This document shows positions 14,661 through 22,491 of a stretch of 34,692 nt of DNA, in pieces. Under the pieces are notes generated by a model that was not told the DNA's origin, did not search any database, and saw only the letters and a list, made by a program, of their open reading frames with translations. A program made the translations under genes and the position numbers. Positions within the stretch are counted from its first letter, which is position 1. Each line of letters starts with the position of its first letter. Origin of the DNA: an uncultured Coriobacteriaceae bacterium (GTDB lineage: Bacteria > Actinomycetota > Coriobacteriia > Coriobacteriales > Atopobiaceae); contig CADBCS010000029.1 of the NCBI GenBank assembly GCA_902793195.1, forward strand, positions 1 through 34,692. The letters run 5' to 3'.

Positions 14661-15878
14661 CTATGCCGTATATCCACCGAGCAGGAACTGGATGACCAAG
14701 ATTATGACCACGAGCAACGGCACGCATATGGTGAGGAATCGCTTTGTAACCTTACCGTTGTCGATGGGCAGGTCTCCAATGAGTTTGCCTGTCTGTCCGT
14801 TCATCGCAAAGAGGTAGTCGGTGTCATTCCACCTGGTGTGCAGCATCCACACGGGAAGTAGTGCGTATGAGACTTGGGACCAGTCGATGCTGATTTCGGC
14901 GGCATTGACGCTCACGCTGCTAAACCCTCCGGTCGTGTTCTGAAGGGAGCTCGTGCACGTGTTCTCCACTCGGCCGCGCGCACGGGGGTCGCATTCCAAG
15001 ACATCCTGGTCGTAGCGATCGGTAATGTATCCCGGAAGGTATGCCACCGAGAAGTCGGTGAGCTCACCGTAATCGAAGGGTTCGATTGCATCCATGTGCG
15101 TGTCGGGCATCCTGGTTGATCCGTCGACGGGGACCTTGGTGAAGTTGAGGGTGCCGGCACGACGCAACTCGTAGACATCGGTCTGCGTGTAGCTGTTTTG
15201 AGAATCGCTCCACGTTGTTACCTGCTCGCCGGAGAAGGTGATGTCTCCGTCTGCCTGACCTGTGTAGAGCCAAAATGGTACGTAGACGCCCTGCATCTCC
15301 TCGATGTGATTCTGGTTGGTAAACGAGTCGGGCAGGAACCTCTTGCCCTTGTAGTACTCTTGCAGCGCCTGGACAGCGTCATCCTTGCTCATCTTGAAGG
15401 GAATGACGTAGTCGGGTTTGAGCACATCGGAGAGCTGCCCCGGAAGCACCGTGTTGTTACCGCAATACGGGCAGCTGGTGACGGCCGTAACTTGGTCGAC
15501 CATGAGCTGAGCGCCACATGAGGAACAGTTGTAGGCGCGCATGTTCTCCTCGTCCACGTTTTCCCACCGAGAGTTCTCGAGGTACGCTTGGACGGGATCG
15601 GTTGAGGTCGAGCGATGAACATGCACGCGCGTCGTCTCGCTTGTAGACGCCTCTGCCGCAGACATGTGCTTGCCCGTCGGTTTGGGCGCTGTCCCATCGT
15701 CGCCACGTTCCTTTGCAGCACGAGCGTCGTCTTTGGCCTGACGCTCTGCATAGATCTGCTCAACTTGGGCGGGAGTGAAGTCGGAATCGCAAAAGTCGCA
15801 GTGCAACATTCCCGTCTTGCCAATAAAGTTGAGCTGCCCACCACAATTGGGACACTGATAATTGGTAGTCTCAGCCAC
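14661..15878 (-). CDS. Zinc-ribbon membrane protein (405 aa)
   Basis: Two zinc ribbons are visible: CPNCGGQL with CDFCDSDF near the N-terminus, and CSSCGAQL with CPYCGNN near residues 117-140. A soluble middle part (VYVPFWLYTGQADGDI, SYALLPVWMLHTRWND) and one C-terminal transmembrane helix (LTICVPLLVVIILVIQFLL) follow. This architecture is that of the TFIIB-type zinc-ribbon proteins that often accompany TPM-domain genes, as here. The start is a GTG preceded by GGAGGTGA. A perfect 18-bp palindrome overlapping a -10-like TATACT lies 33-50 bases upstream. Function unknown. Confidence 0.85.
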   Translation of the reverse strand: MAETTNYQCPNCGGQLNFIGKTGMLHCDFCDSDFTPAQVEQIYAERQAKDDARAAKERGDDGTAPKPTGKHMSAAEASTSETTRVHVHRSTSTDPVQAYLENSRWENVDEENMRAYNCSSCGAQLMVDQVTAVTSCPYCGNNTVLPGQLSDVLKPDYVIPFKMSKDDAVQALQEYYKGKRFLPDSFTNQNHIEEMQGVYVPFWLYTGQADGDITFSGEQVTTWSDSQNSYTQTDVYELRRAGTLNFTKVPVDGSTRMPDTHMDAIEPFDYGELTDFSVAYLPGYITDRYDQDVLECDPRARGRVENTCTSSLQNTTGGFSSVSVNAAEISIDWSQVSYALLPVWMLHTRWNDTDYLFAMNGQTGKLIGDLPIDNGKVTKRFLTICVPLLVVIILVIQFLLGGYTA

Positions 15879-15910
15879 AGGTCACCTCCATAAGGACGTC
15901 GTTGCCCTAT

Positions 15911-15928
15911 GCAGGAGTATACTCCTGC
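15911..15928 (-). promoter_or_regulatory. 18-bp perfect palindrome over the promoter of the zinc-ribbon/TPM operon
   Basis: GCAGGAGTATACTCCTGC is fully self-complementary. Its centre, TATACT, fits a -10 box on the minus strand about 35 bases before the GTG start. A repressor bound here would block the promoter. No regulator gene is adjacent. Confidence 0.55.
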
Positions 15929-16007
15929 GACACACATATTCACGCATCCTAATTGGACGACCGTGGACCCTTTTTCGCGCACATCCCCGACTTCGTTGGT
16001 TCGATGC

Positions 16008-17375
16008 CTACCAGCCGCGGTTCGCCTTGACTTCCTGATGAATGAAGGCGTCCCGGGGAACCATGGAGAAGTCCCAGAGTTCGGTCATCTCGTCCAAGAG
16101 GCGCCGCTCGGTGGGGTCTTGGAGTCCGGCTCGTGAAATGCCAACAAGCTTCGCCACCAAATCGGTGACGCGCTGGCCATAGACCGGAGCGTTCCAACCC
16201 CTCAGGCGAAGTTCGAAGAGGGCGTCCTGAACATCGCTCTCCTTTACAAACGAGAGCATGGACCACACGGCGTCCACCGATCGGGCATCGCAGAAGAGGC
16301 CCTTCACAAATGCGCAGATGCTTGCTGCCATGCGCGGACGCAGGGCGTCGATTTGCAGAAACTCGATGGACTCCCCAAGACGCACGAAGGGTAGCGCGAT
16401 GTCGAATGCGTGCAATGTCTGAGAAGTCGAGAATGGCCCTGCCTCCATAACCTGTCTGAGTGTTCGCTTCCCCGTGGATGACACTTCGTCATCCTCGGTG
16501 GTCGCAAGTATGGGGGACAGGCCCTCCAGCCATTCCACATACCTGTCAAACGAGAACGCGGAATCGAAGGTTCCCGGAACGATGCCGCATCGTTTGGGGT
16601 CAACCTCCTCCCATATGATTGCGCGCGTCATGTTGGGGCAACGTCGCGCCCCCGATCCTCGGAAGCTGCGAACGTTGTCGGTGAGGAACATGAGCAGGGG
16701 AGTCAACGCCGTGCCGAGGCGGTAGATTGCGAGCCCGTCGCGTTCGCTGGAGAAGTCAAGCGACAGATGCATGGCGCAGGCACAGCGCATCGCGTCACGT
16801 GCGTAGCGTCCAGTCTGAGAGAGATAGGCCGACATCAGCGTCCATTTGGTGCGTGGGACCAAGGGGACGTCAAGCGGCGTGTCAACAAAAGAGTTATATC
16901 CCTCGGACAGCAAGGCGTAGTCGCAGCCAAGGTTGCGACTTGCCACATGGACGGCGCGATCGAAACCCTGCAATGCGTCGAGCATTTCCACTACGCTCTG
17001 GGAGGGACCGACCTTGCAAATAACCTGTCCGCCCGGACCCAGCTCAACGATCATGGGACACCCGACCAGATGCTTCGATGCGGCGGTGGACAACCCCATC
17101 AGATGACCGTCGTGCCATTCTTCCACACATCCCGGATAAAGACTGACAAGTTCGCCAAGCATGGCCTCGATTCCGCTTTGTCCGTCGAATCTCACCATGG
17201 TCCTTGTGGTGTGGTCATACAGAACGCGTTCGATTGAGATGGTGAAGGTTCTCTCTCCCGCATCAGCCATGATGGAGTTCTCCCGTTCGGTGAGAACCGA
17301 CATGAGCATGGCATGATTGAGCTCGTACTCGCTATGGGCATCGTTGCCTGAAATGTTCATCTGATCGGGTTGCAT
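16008..17375 (-). CDS. Glutamate-cysteine ligase family protein (GCS2-like)
   Basis: The 455-residue product shows blocks of the GCS2/EgtA family: NLGCDYALLSEGYNSF, CACAMHLSLDFSSE, LMFLTDNVRSFRG, then RAIIWEEVDPKRCGIVPGTF and SFDRYVEWL. These correspond to the glutamate- and ATP/Mg-binding core. The family joins the gamma-carboxyl of glutamate to cysteine, the first step of glutathione (or ergothioneine-type) synthesis. The ATG at 17375 follows GGGAGG; an upstream in-frame ATG has no ribosome site. No glutathione synthetase gene lies nearby, so the product may be gamma-glutamylcysteine itself, or another amine may be used. The specific reaction is inferred from family membership. Confidence 0.75.
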   Translation of the reverse strand: MQPDQMNISGNDAHSEYELNHAMLMSVLTERENSIMADAGERTFTISIERVLYDHTTRTMVRFDGQSGIEAMLGELVSLYPGCVEEWHDGHLMGLSTAASKHLVGCPMIVELGPGGQVICKVGPSQSVVEMLDALQGFDRAVHVASRNLGCDYALLSEGYNSFVDTPLDVPLVPRTKWTLMSAYLSQTGRYARDAMRCACAMHLSLDFSSERDGLAIYRLGTALTPLLMFLTDNVRSFRGSGARRCPNMTRAIIWEEVDPKRCGIVPGTFDSAFSFDRYVEWLEGLSPILATTEDDEVSSTGKRTLRQVMEAGPFSTSQTLHAFDIALPFVRLGESIEFLQIDALRPRMAASICAFVKGLFCDARSVDAVWSMLSFVKESDVQDALFELRLRGWNAPVYGQRVTDLVAKLVGISRAGLQDPTERRLLDEMTELWDFSMVPRDAFIHQEVKANRGW

Positions 17376-17529
17376 GGCACCTGCCTCCCAGGAAGTCTGT
17401 TTTATGAGCGTATACAATGAACGATGTTCGGATTCAAATCAATGGCGGTTAATATAGTAGACCAACAGTTAAACGAAACAGAGATGAACGTGAGGCTTGG
17501 CTCGAAAATGGCCTCTTTATAGGAGAAGC

Positions 17530-18744
17530 ATGGCAACGTCAGACAAGAAGCCCAACGTGCACGACGGCAAGCGACATGTCGCGCTCAAGGTAGGTGGCAA
17601 GGTCAGGTCCGTTAGCTCCACAGACGACGAGGCCGAGAACAAAGCCAAAGCGCGCAAGGGCGCCCTGTTTCTCGGCGTTGTAGTTATTATTTACCTGCTG
17701 TACCTTGTGTTCTCTGGCCAGATGGGACAGTTTGTGGAAGCCCTGGCCAACGTTGACCTTGGCTGGGTCATGCTTGGAGTTGCCTGCTATGCCGCCTACT
17801 TCGTCTTTGGCGTATTGGCCTACGCGATCGCGGTGTACATAGACCATGACTCGCCGGTTGGCATTCGCGATCTCATGAGCGTGGAGGCATCTGGCATATT
17901 CTTTGGAAACCTCACCCCCATGATGGCTGGTGCAGTTCCCTCGCAGATCGTAAGGCTCACGCGTACGGGTCTCGACGTGGGTGAGGCCTCTGCGACGCAG
18001 TTTACTCGCTTCATCATGTTCCAGCTCGCGGTGGTGCTCTTTGCCGCCATCATGCTCGTGGCAAAGGTCGCGTTCTTCTTCCAGACATATGGCGACATCG
18101 TAATGGTCAATCTCATCGTGTTTGGTGTGCATTTCCTGGAACTGGCCGGGCTGTTCGTCATCTGCCTCTGTCCCCGATTCGTCATGCGTGTGGGAAATGG
18201 CCTCATTCGCTTCTTCTCGCGTCGTGGATGGCTCAAGAACACGAGCCATTGGAACGAGATGGTAAACGTGCAGGTGATGGAGTTCTCCCATGCGTTCAAG
18301 GAGGCAGCGAAGGACTTGCCGTCAATGGCACTCACGCTGGTTGTCACCATGGCCCAGCTTGCAAGCTTCTACATGATTCCGTGGTTCGTGCTGCGTGCCT
18401 TTGGCATTGAGGCCGACTTCCTCAACTGTCTCGCCGCGGGGTCGATGGTGCAGATGGTTGCCACGGCCGTGCCGCTGCCAGGTGGCACGGGAGGTGCCGA
18501 GGGCAGCTTCTTCATGTTCTACGGACCCATGTTCGGCGCAGCAAACGTGAGCGCGGGATTCTTGGTGTGGCGCATACTCACGTTCTTTGGCCCGACGATT
18601 CTGTCGGCTCCGCTGCTCGGGTTGCGTTCACGCAATCGCTCAACGAGCATCTACCAGCGCGTGCAGCGGGTCAAGGGCAAGCTCCTGGGCACCGGTGGCT
18701 CGTCACGCGCTGGCGTCGCCACGTTCAGGCCCAAGAAGAAGTGA
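17530..18744 (+). CDS. Lysylphosphatidylglycerol synthetase/flippase-type membrane protein (UPF0104)
   Basis: The 404-residue protein has about eight membrane helices after a charged 45-residue N-terminus. Typical family blocks are FFGNLTPMMAGAVPSQIVRL in the middle and AVPLPGGTGGAEGSF near the C-terminus. It corresponds to the membrane half of MprF. The aminoacyl-transferase half is absent, so it is likely a lipid or polyprenyl-linked substrate transporter rather than a synthase. The ATG at 17530 is preceded by AGGAG. It faces the GCS gene divergently with a 154-base gap holding AT-rich promoter-like sequence (TATAGT at 17453). Confidence 0.8.
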   Translation: MATSDKKPNVHDGKRHVALKVGGKVRSVSSTDDEAENKAKARKGALFLGVVVIIYLLYLVFSGQMGQFVEALANVDLGWVMLGVACYAAYFVFGVLAYAIAVYIDHDSPVGIRDLMSVEASGIFFGNLTPMMAGAVPSQIVRLTRTGLDVGEASATQFTRFIMFQLAVVLFAAIMLVAKVAFFFQTYGDIVMVNLIVFGVHFLELAGLFVICLCPRFVMRVGNGLIRFFSRRGWLKNTSHWNEMVNVQVMEFSHAFKEAAKDLPSMALTLVVTMAQLASFYMIPWFVLRAFGIEADFLNCLAAGSMVQMVATAVPLPGGTGGAEGSFFMFYGPMFGAANVSAGFLVWRILTFFGPTILSAPLLGLRSRNRSTSIYQRVQRVKGKLLGTGGSSRAGVATFRPKKK

Positions 18745-18800
18745 TGGCGAAAGAGTGACAGGCGGGGAATCAGGAGTTCCTCTATTCACGTAGGCATAAC

Positions 18801-18845
18801 GACGCGGGGCGCTCGCCTGGACGTATCAGGAGAGCGCCCCGCGTC
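18801..18845. terminator. Hairpin between the flippase gene and gltX
   Basis: GACGCGGGGCGCTC (18801-18814) and GAGCGCCCCGCGTC (18832-18845) form a perfect 14-bp stem with a 17-base loop. It sits between convergent genes and probably serves both. T-runs are weak. Confidence 0.75.
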
Positions 18846-18869
18846 ATTGTGGGTGTTGAGAAGCCAGAC

Positions 18870-20366
18870 TCAGGCTGCGAGGGATTTCGCCCGTTCGATG
18901 CGGGCAAGAGAAGACTCGCGTCCCAGAAGCTCGAGCGTCTCGCCGATACCAGGTGATGCGGCACTGCCAACTACGGCCACGCGCACGGGTTGGAACACCT
19001 TGCCCTTGCCCATGCCAAGCGCATTGGGCAGGGGATCAAGCGCGCCTTCTATGGCAGATGCGCTCCACTGGGCCTCACCAAGCTTGGCAAGGGCGTCTGC
19101 AGCGGCATCGAGCGCCTCGCGGGCCCCCTGTTTGGAGAGCCAGCGCTTTACGGCCTTGGGGTCGTACGACAGCTCGTCATCGTCAGTGTAGAGGTATCGA
19201 GCCTGTGCGACGACGTCCTTGGAGAGCGTGGTGCGCGGCTTGAACGCCGATGCGGCTAGCTCGTACCAAGTGTCGTCGTGCCTCAGAGCCTTCTCGTTCT
19301 CGAGGCCAGCCGAGACGAGCTCGGGAATGAGGATGTCCTTTGCAAACTCCGCGTCGGAGAGGGCACGCAGGTATTCGGCGTTGATGAAGTCGAGCTTCTT
19401 GGGGTCCATAATGGCAGGGTTCTTGGAAACGTGGTCGAGTGAGAACTCGCTTGCAAGACGGTCGCGTGACACGATGGTGGTCTCGCCGTCTGGCGCCCAG
19501 CCCAGCAGTGCAAGGTAGTTGACAAAGGCATCGGAGAGGTATCCGGCGTCCCGGTATTCCTCTACGCTTGTGGCCCCATGGCGTTTGGAGAGCTTCTTGC
19601 CGTCGGCGCCCAGTATCATGGAAATGTGCGCGAATGTGGGGGTGGGGGCGCCAAGCGCCTCGTAGACCACGACCTGCCGCGGCGTGTTGGACAGGTGGTC
19701 GTCTCCACGGATGATGTGCGTGATGCCCATGGACGCGTCGTCCACCACGGTTGCGAAGTTGTAGGTGGGTGTTCCGTCGGAGCGGAAGATGATGAAGTCG
19801 TCGAGCTCCTTGGCATTGAACGTCACGTCACCGTGCACGGCGTCGTGCACCACTATGTCGCCGCGGTCGTCCGGGACCTTGATGCGAATCGTGCATGGCT
19901 CGCCAGACTTCGCGCGTCTCTGCGCTTCTTCGGGGTCGATACCTCTACAGGTGCGCTGGTATCCCTGGAACGAGTCGTGGCGTTCGGCGGCCGCCTTGCG
20001 ATCCTCCTCGAGCTTTTGCGGAGTGCAGAAGCAATAGTATGCCTTGTCTTCGCGCACAAGACGCTCGGCAGCCTCGCGATACAGGTCCATGCGCTCGGTT
20101 TGGAAGTAGGGGCCACAGCCGCCGCCTGCCTCGGGACCCTCGTCCCAGTCTAGGCCGAGCCAGCGCATTGCCCTAAGAATCACCTGGGTGTTCTCCTCCG
20201 TGGACCGCGTGGGATCGGTGTCGTCGATGCGGAGAATGAACGTCCCGCCGTTGGCACGCGCGAACGCCCAGTTATATATGGCGGTCCGTGCGCCTCCCAC
20301 GTGGAGCTTGCCGGTGGGGGAGGGCGCAAAGCGCACGCGCACCGGGTTCTGGTTGGTGTTGCTCAT
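18870..20366 (-). CDS. gltX: Glutamate-tRNA ligase
   Basis: The 498-residue class I synthetase charges tRNA-Glu with glutamate. The HIGH-type motif is in RFAPSPTGKLHVGGARTA (about residues 12-29), and the KMSKS-type motif is KKLSKRHGA near residue 257. A zinc-binding insertion is suggested by YYCFC and TCRG. The C-terminal anticodon-binding helical region is complete. I chose the ATG at 20366 (MSNTNQ) because AAAGGAAAGG precedes it; the frame is open another 23 codons upstream without a ribosome site. Single gene, ended by a hairpin shared with the convergent flippase gene. Confidence 0.96.
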   Translation of the reverse strand: MSNTNQNPVRVRFAPSPTGKLHVGGARTAIYNWAFARANGGTFILRIDDTDPTRSTEENTQVILRAMRWLGLDWDEGPEAGGGCGPYFQTERMDLYREAAERLVREDKAYYCFCTPQKLEEDRKAAAERHDSFQGYQRTCRGIDPEEAQRRAKSGEPCTIRIKVPDDRGDIVVHDAVHGDVTFNAKELDDFIIFRSDGTPTYNFATVVDDASMGITHIIRGDDHLSNTPRQVVVYEALGAPTPTFAHISMILGADGKKLSKRHGATSVEEYRDAGYLSDAFVNYLALLGWAPDGETTIVSRDRLASEFSLDHVSKNPAIMDPKKLDFINAEYLRALSDAEFAKDILIPELVSAGLENEKALRHDDTWYELAASAFKPRTTLSKDVVAQARYLYTDDDELSYDPKAVKRWLSKQGAREALDAAADALAKLGEAQWSASAIEGALDPLPNALGMGKGKVFQPVRVAVVGSAASPGIGETLELLGRESSLARIERAKSLAA

Positions 20367-20601
20367 GGCTGCCTTTCCTTTCGTGCCGTATGTGCCGTAC
20401 CAGTATAGACGTCGTTCGCCCTCTTTTAGCGCCAAAGTGGCCTCTCCATGCGCATGACCATCTTGTGACGCCTCATGGCAAGGCCGCTGGTCGAGGAAAA
20501 CAGTACGCTGGGCCTCTTATATGACCATTTCCGTCCATGTTCAAAATGGAAACCGAACTCGAAGGGTACCATTTAGATGAGTCTGAGAGAAAGGTCACCT
20601 C

Positions 20602-21651
20602 ATGGTCAGTTTCCCCCAGTTCTTGGATGCCTTGGCGTCGAATCCCTTTTTGGCCATAGTGATGGTTTTGGTAATTGGATCCATTTTCGTAAATGGGTCA
20701 ACCGATGCGGCCAACGCCATCGCCGAGCCCGTGGGCACACGATCCATCGGTGTGAGGCAGGCCATAATCATGAGTGTCATTTGCAACTTCGTCGGTCTGG
20801 TGGGAATGAGCCTCGTGTCCACCGCCGTCGCCGACACCATGAGCGGCATGGTTGACTTTGGGGGTGACAACCGCGCCGCCCTCATCGCCCTTGCCGCAGC
20901 AACGGTGGGCATAGTTGCCTGGGGTGTGGGTGCATGGGCCTTTGGCATCCCGACCAGCGAGAGCCATGCGCTCATCGCAGGCCTTACCGGTGCGGCGATT
21001 GCGGTGCATGGCGACTTGGGTGGCGTTAACATGTCCGAGTGGGTCAAGGTAATCTATGGCCTCGTCCTCTCAACCGCCATGGGGTTTGCGGCGTGGTGGA
21101 TCATATCGCGCGTTATTCCCATAGTTTGCAAGAATGCGGATCGGCGAAAGGCAAACGACCTGTTTGGACGCATGCAGGTGTATGGTGCTGCTGGAGTTGC
21201 CCTCATGCATGGTGCGCAGGACGGGCAGAAGTTCATGTCGACGGCATGCATGGCAATTGCACTCGCGGAGGGAATGGGCGTCACGCAGATGGGTGGCTTT
21301 CCCCTGTGGATTCAGGTCCTGTGTGCATCCACCATGGCAATTGGCACGGCAGTGGGCGGAAAGAAGATCATCAAGACGGTGGGCACCAACATGGTCAAGC
21401 TCGAGAAGTACCAAGGTTTCGCGGCGTCAGTAAGTGCCACGGGTTCGCTGCTCGTGGCCACCCTCACGGGCTTGCCCGTTTCGACGACGCATGCCAAGAC
21501 CGCCGCAATCATGGGGGCCGGTGCCGCCAAGGACGTGAGGTCGGTGAACTGGGCGATTGCCAGGGACATGGTATTCACGTGGGTGTTCACCTTCCCTGGT
21601 TGCGGCATCATCGGTTTTGCCCTTGCCAAACTGTTCCTGTTCCTGTTCTAG
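20602..21651 (+). CDS. PiT-family inorganic phosphate permease
   Basis: The 349-residue protein has two inverted halves typical of PiT transporters. The first half carries FVNGSTDAANAIAEPVGTRS and the second carries GLPVSTTHAKTAAIMGAGAA. The loop between them has MHGAQDGQKF. About ten membrane helices can be drawn. It imports phosphate (or metal-phosphate) with a cation gradient. The start ATG follows GAAAGG. The next gene, 67 bases on, is the usual DUF47 partner, which supports the assignment. Confidence 0.93.
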   Translation: MVSFPQFLDALASNPFLAIVMVLVIGSIFVNGSTDAANAIAEPVGTRSIGVRQAIIMSVICNFVGLVGMSLVSTAVADTMSGMVDFGGDNRAALIALAAATVGIVAWGVGAWAFGIPTSESHALIAGLTGAAIAVHGDLGGVNMSEWVKVIYGLVLSTAMGFAAWWIISRVIPIVCKNADRRKANDLFGRMQVYGAAGVALMHGAQDGQKFMSTACMAIALAEGMGVTQMGGFPLWIQVLCASTMAIGTAVGGKKIIKTVGTNMVKLEKYQGFAASVSATGSLLVATLTGLPVSTTHAKTAAIMGAGAAKDVRSVNWAIARDMVFTWVFTFPGCGIIGFALAKLFLFLF

Positions 21652-21718
21652 CAAACACGCACACATGCGTTTAGACGGGATGTACCATATCTGGCACATC
21701 TTATTGAGGAGGAAAGCA

Positions 21719-22333
21719 ATGCCAAAGAAGGAAGATGTCTTCTATACCATGCTTAAAAAAGAAGCCGCGCAAATGCTCGATGCCTCGGTCGAGTATGCTG
21801 CCATCATGAGGGACTTCCCGGATTCCCTCGCGCGCATACCACGCATGAAGGTGCATGAGACAACCACCGACGAGATCGTCGCCGACATCCACAAGCACCT
21901 GTATACGTCGTTCATCACTCCGTTCGAACGCGAGGACATTAGTGACTTGGCACTTCGTATGGATGACGTGGTGGATTCCATGGAGGTCGTGACCGCACGG
22001 CTCGATCTATTTGGCATGGACCATATGCGCCCTGAGGCGATAGAGATGGCCGAGCTAACCCACAAGGCGGTCATCGAGCTGCAGGAAGTGATTGAGCGAC
22101 TTCCACGGTACAAGCGTGACGAGCAACTCATGCACCACGCCATTGCTGTGAGTCGCATCGAGGACGGCGCCGATCGCGTGTACCAAAACGCGTTGCGAAG
22201 GCTGTTCGCAGAGGAGAAGGGCGGCAAGGAGGTCGTGATCTGGCTGCGCATTTTCGACCAGATGGAGAGGTGCCTCAATGCCTGCGACCATGCCGCTGGA
22301 GTCGTTCGCTCCGTGGTGATGAAGAGCGCATGA
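21719..22333 (+). CDS. DUF47 family PiT accessory protein (PhoU-like)
   Basis: The 204-residue, mostly helical protein has the family hallmarks FITPFEREDISDLALRMDDV and a late RIEDGADRVYQNALRRLF with acidic metal-binding helices resembling PhoU. Family members associate with PiT permeases and tune their activity. The ATG follows GAGGAGG at 6 bases. The frame is open far upstream but inside the permease gene. Cotranscription with the permease is likely. No clear terminator was found in the 22334-22491 gap. Confidence 0.9.
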   Translation: MPKKEDVFYTMLKKEAAQMLDASVEYAAIMRDFPDSLARIPRMKVHETTTDEIVADIHKHLYTSFITPFEREDISDLALRMDDVVDSMEVVTARLDLFGMDHMRPEAIEMAELTHKAVIELQEVIERLPRYKRDEQLMHHAIAVSRIEDGADRVYQNALRRLFAEEKGGKEVVIWLRIFDQMERCLNACDHAAGVVRSVVMKSA

Positions 22334-22491
22334 CGGTGGGGCGGGCGACCATGCGCGAATGGGACGGCGTATGTGAGCCAGACCCCATCGGCGGGTGGCA
22401 TGCGCAAAGATAACGCCAAACGTGCAAGCTGCCAAAGCCGATGCGATATGATGTTGCCAAAAGGGAGACGGTGACGTCCGGTGACGGGAGC

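Noticed and set aside
13931..14695. 254-codon plus-strand frame
   Set aside because: It is antisense to the TPM gene, which has a signal peptide, family motifs and a ribosome site.
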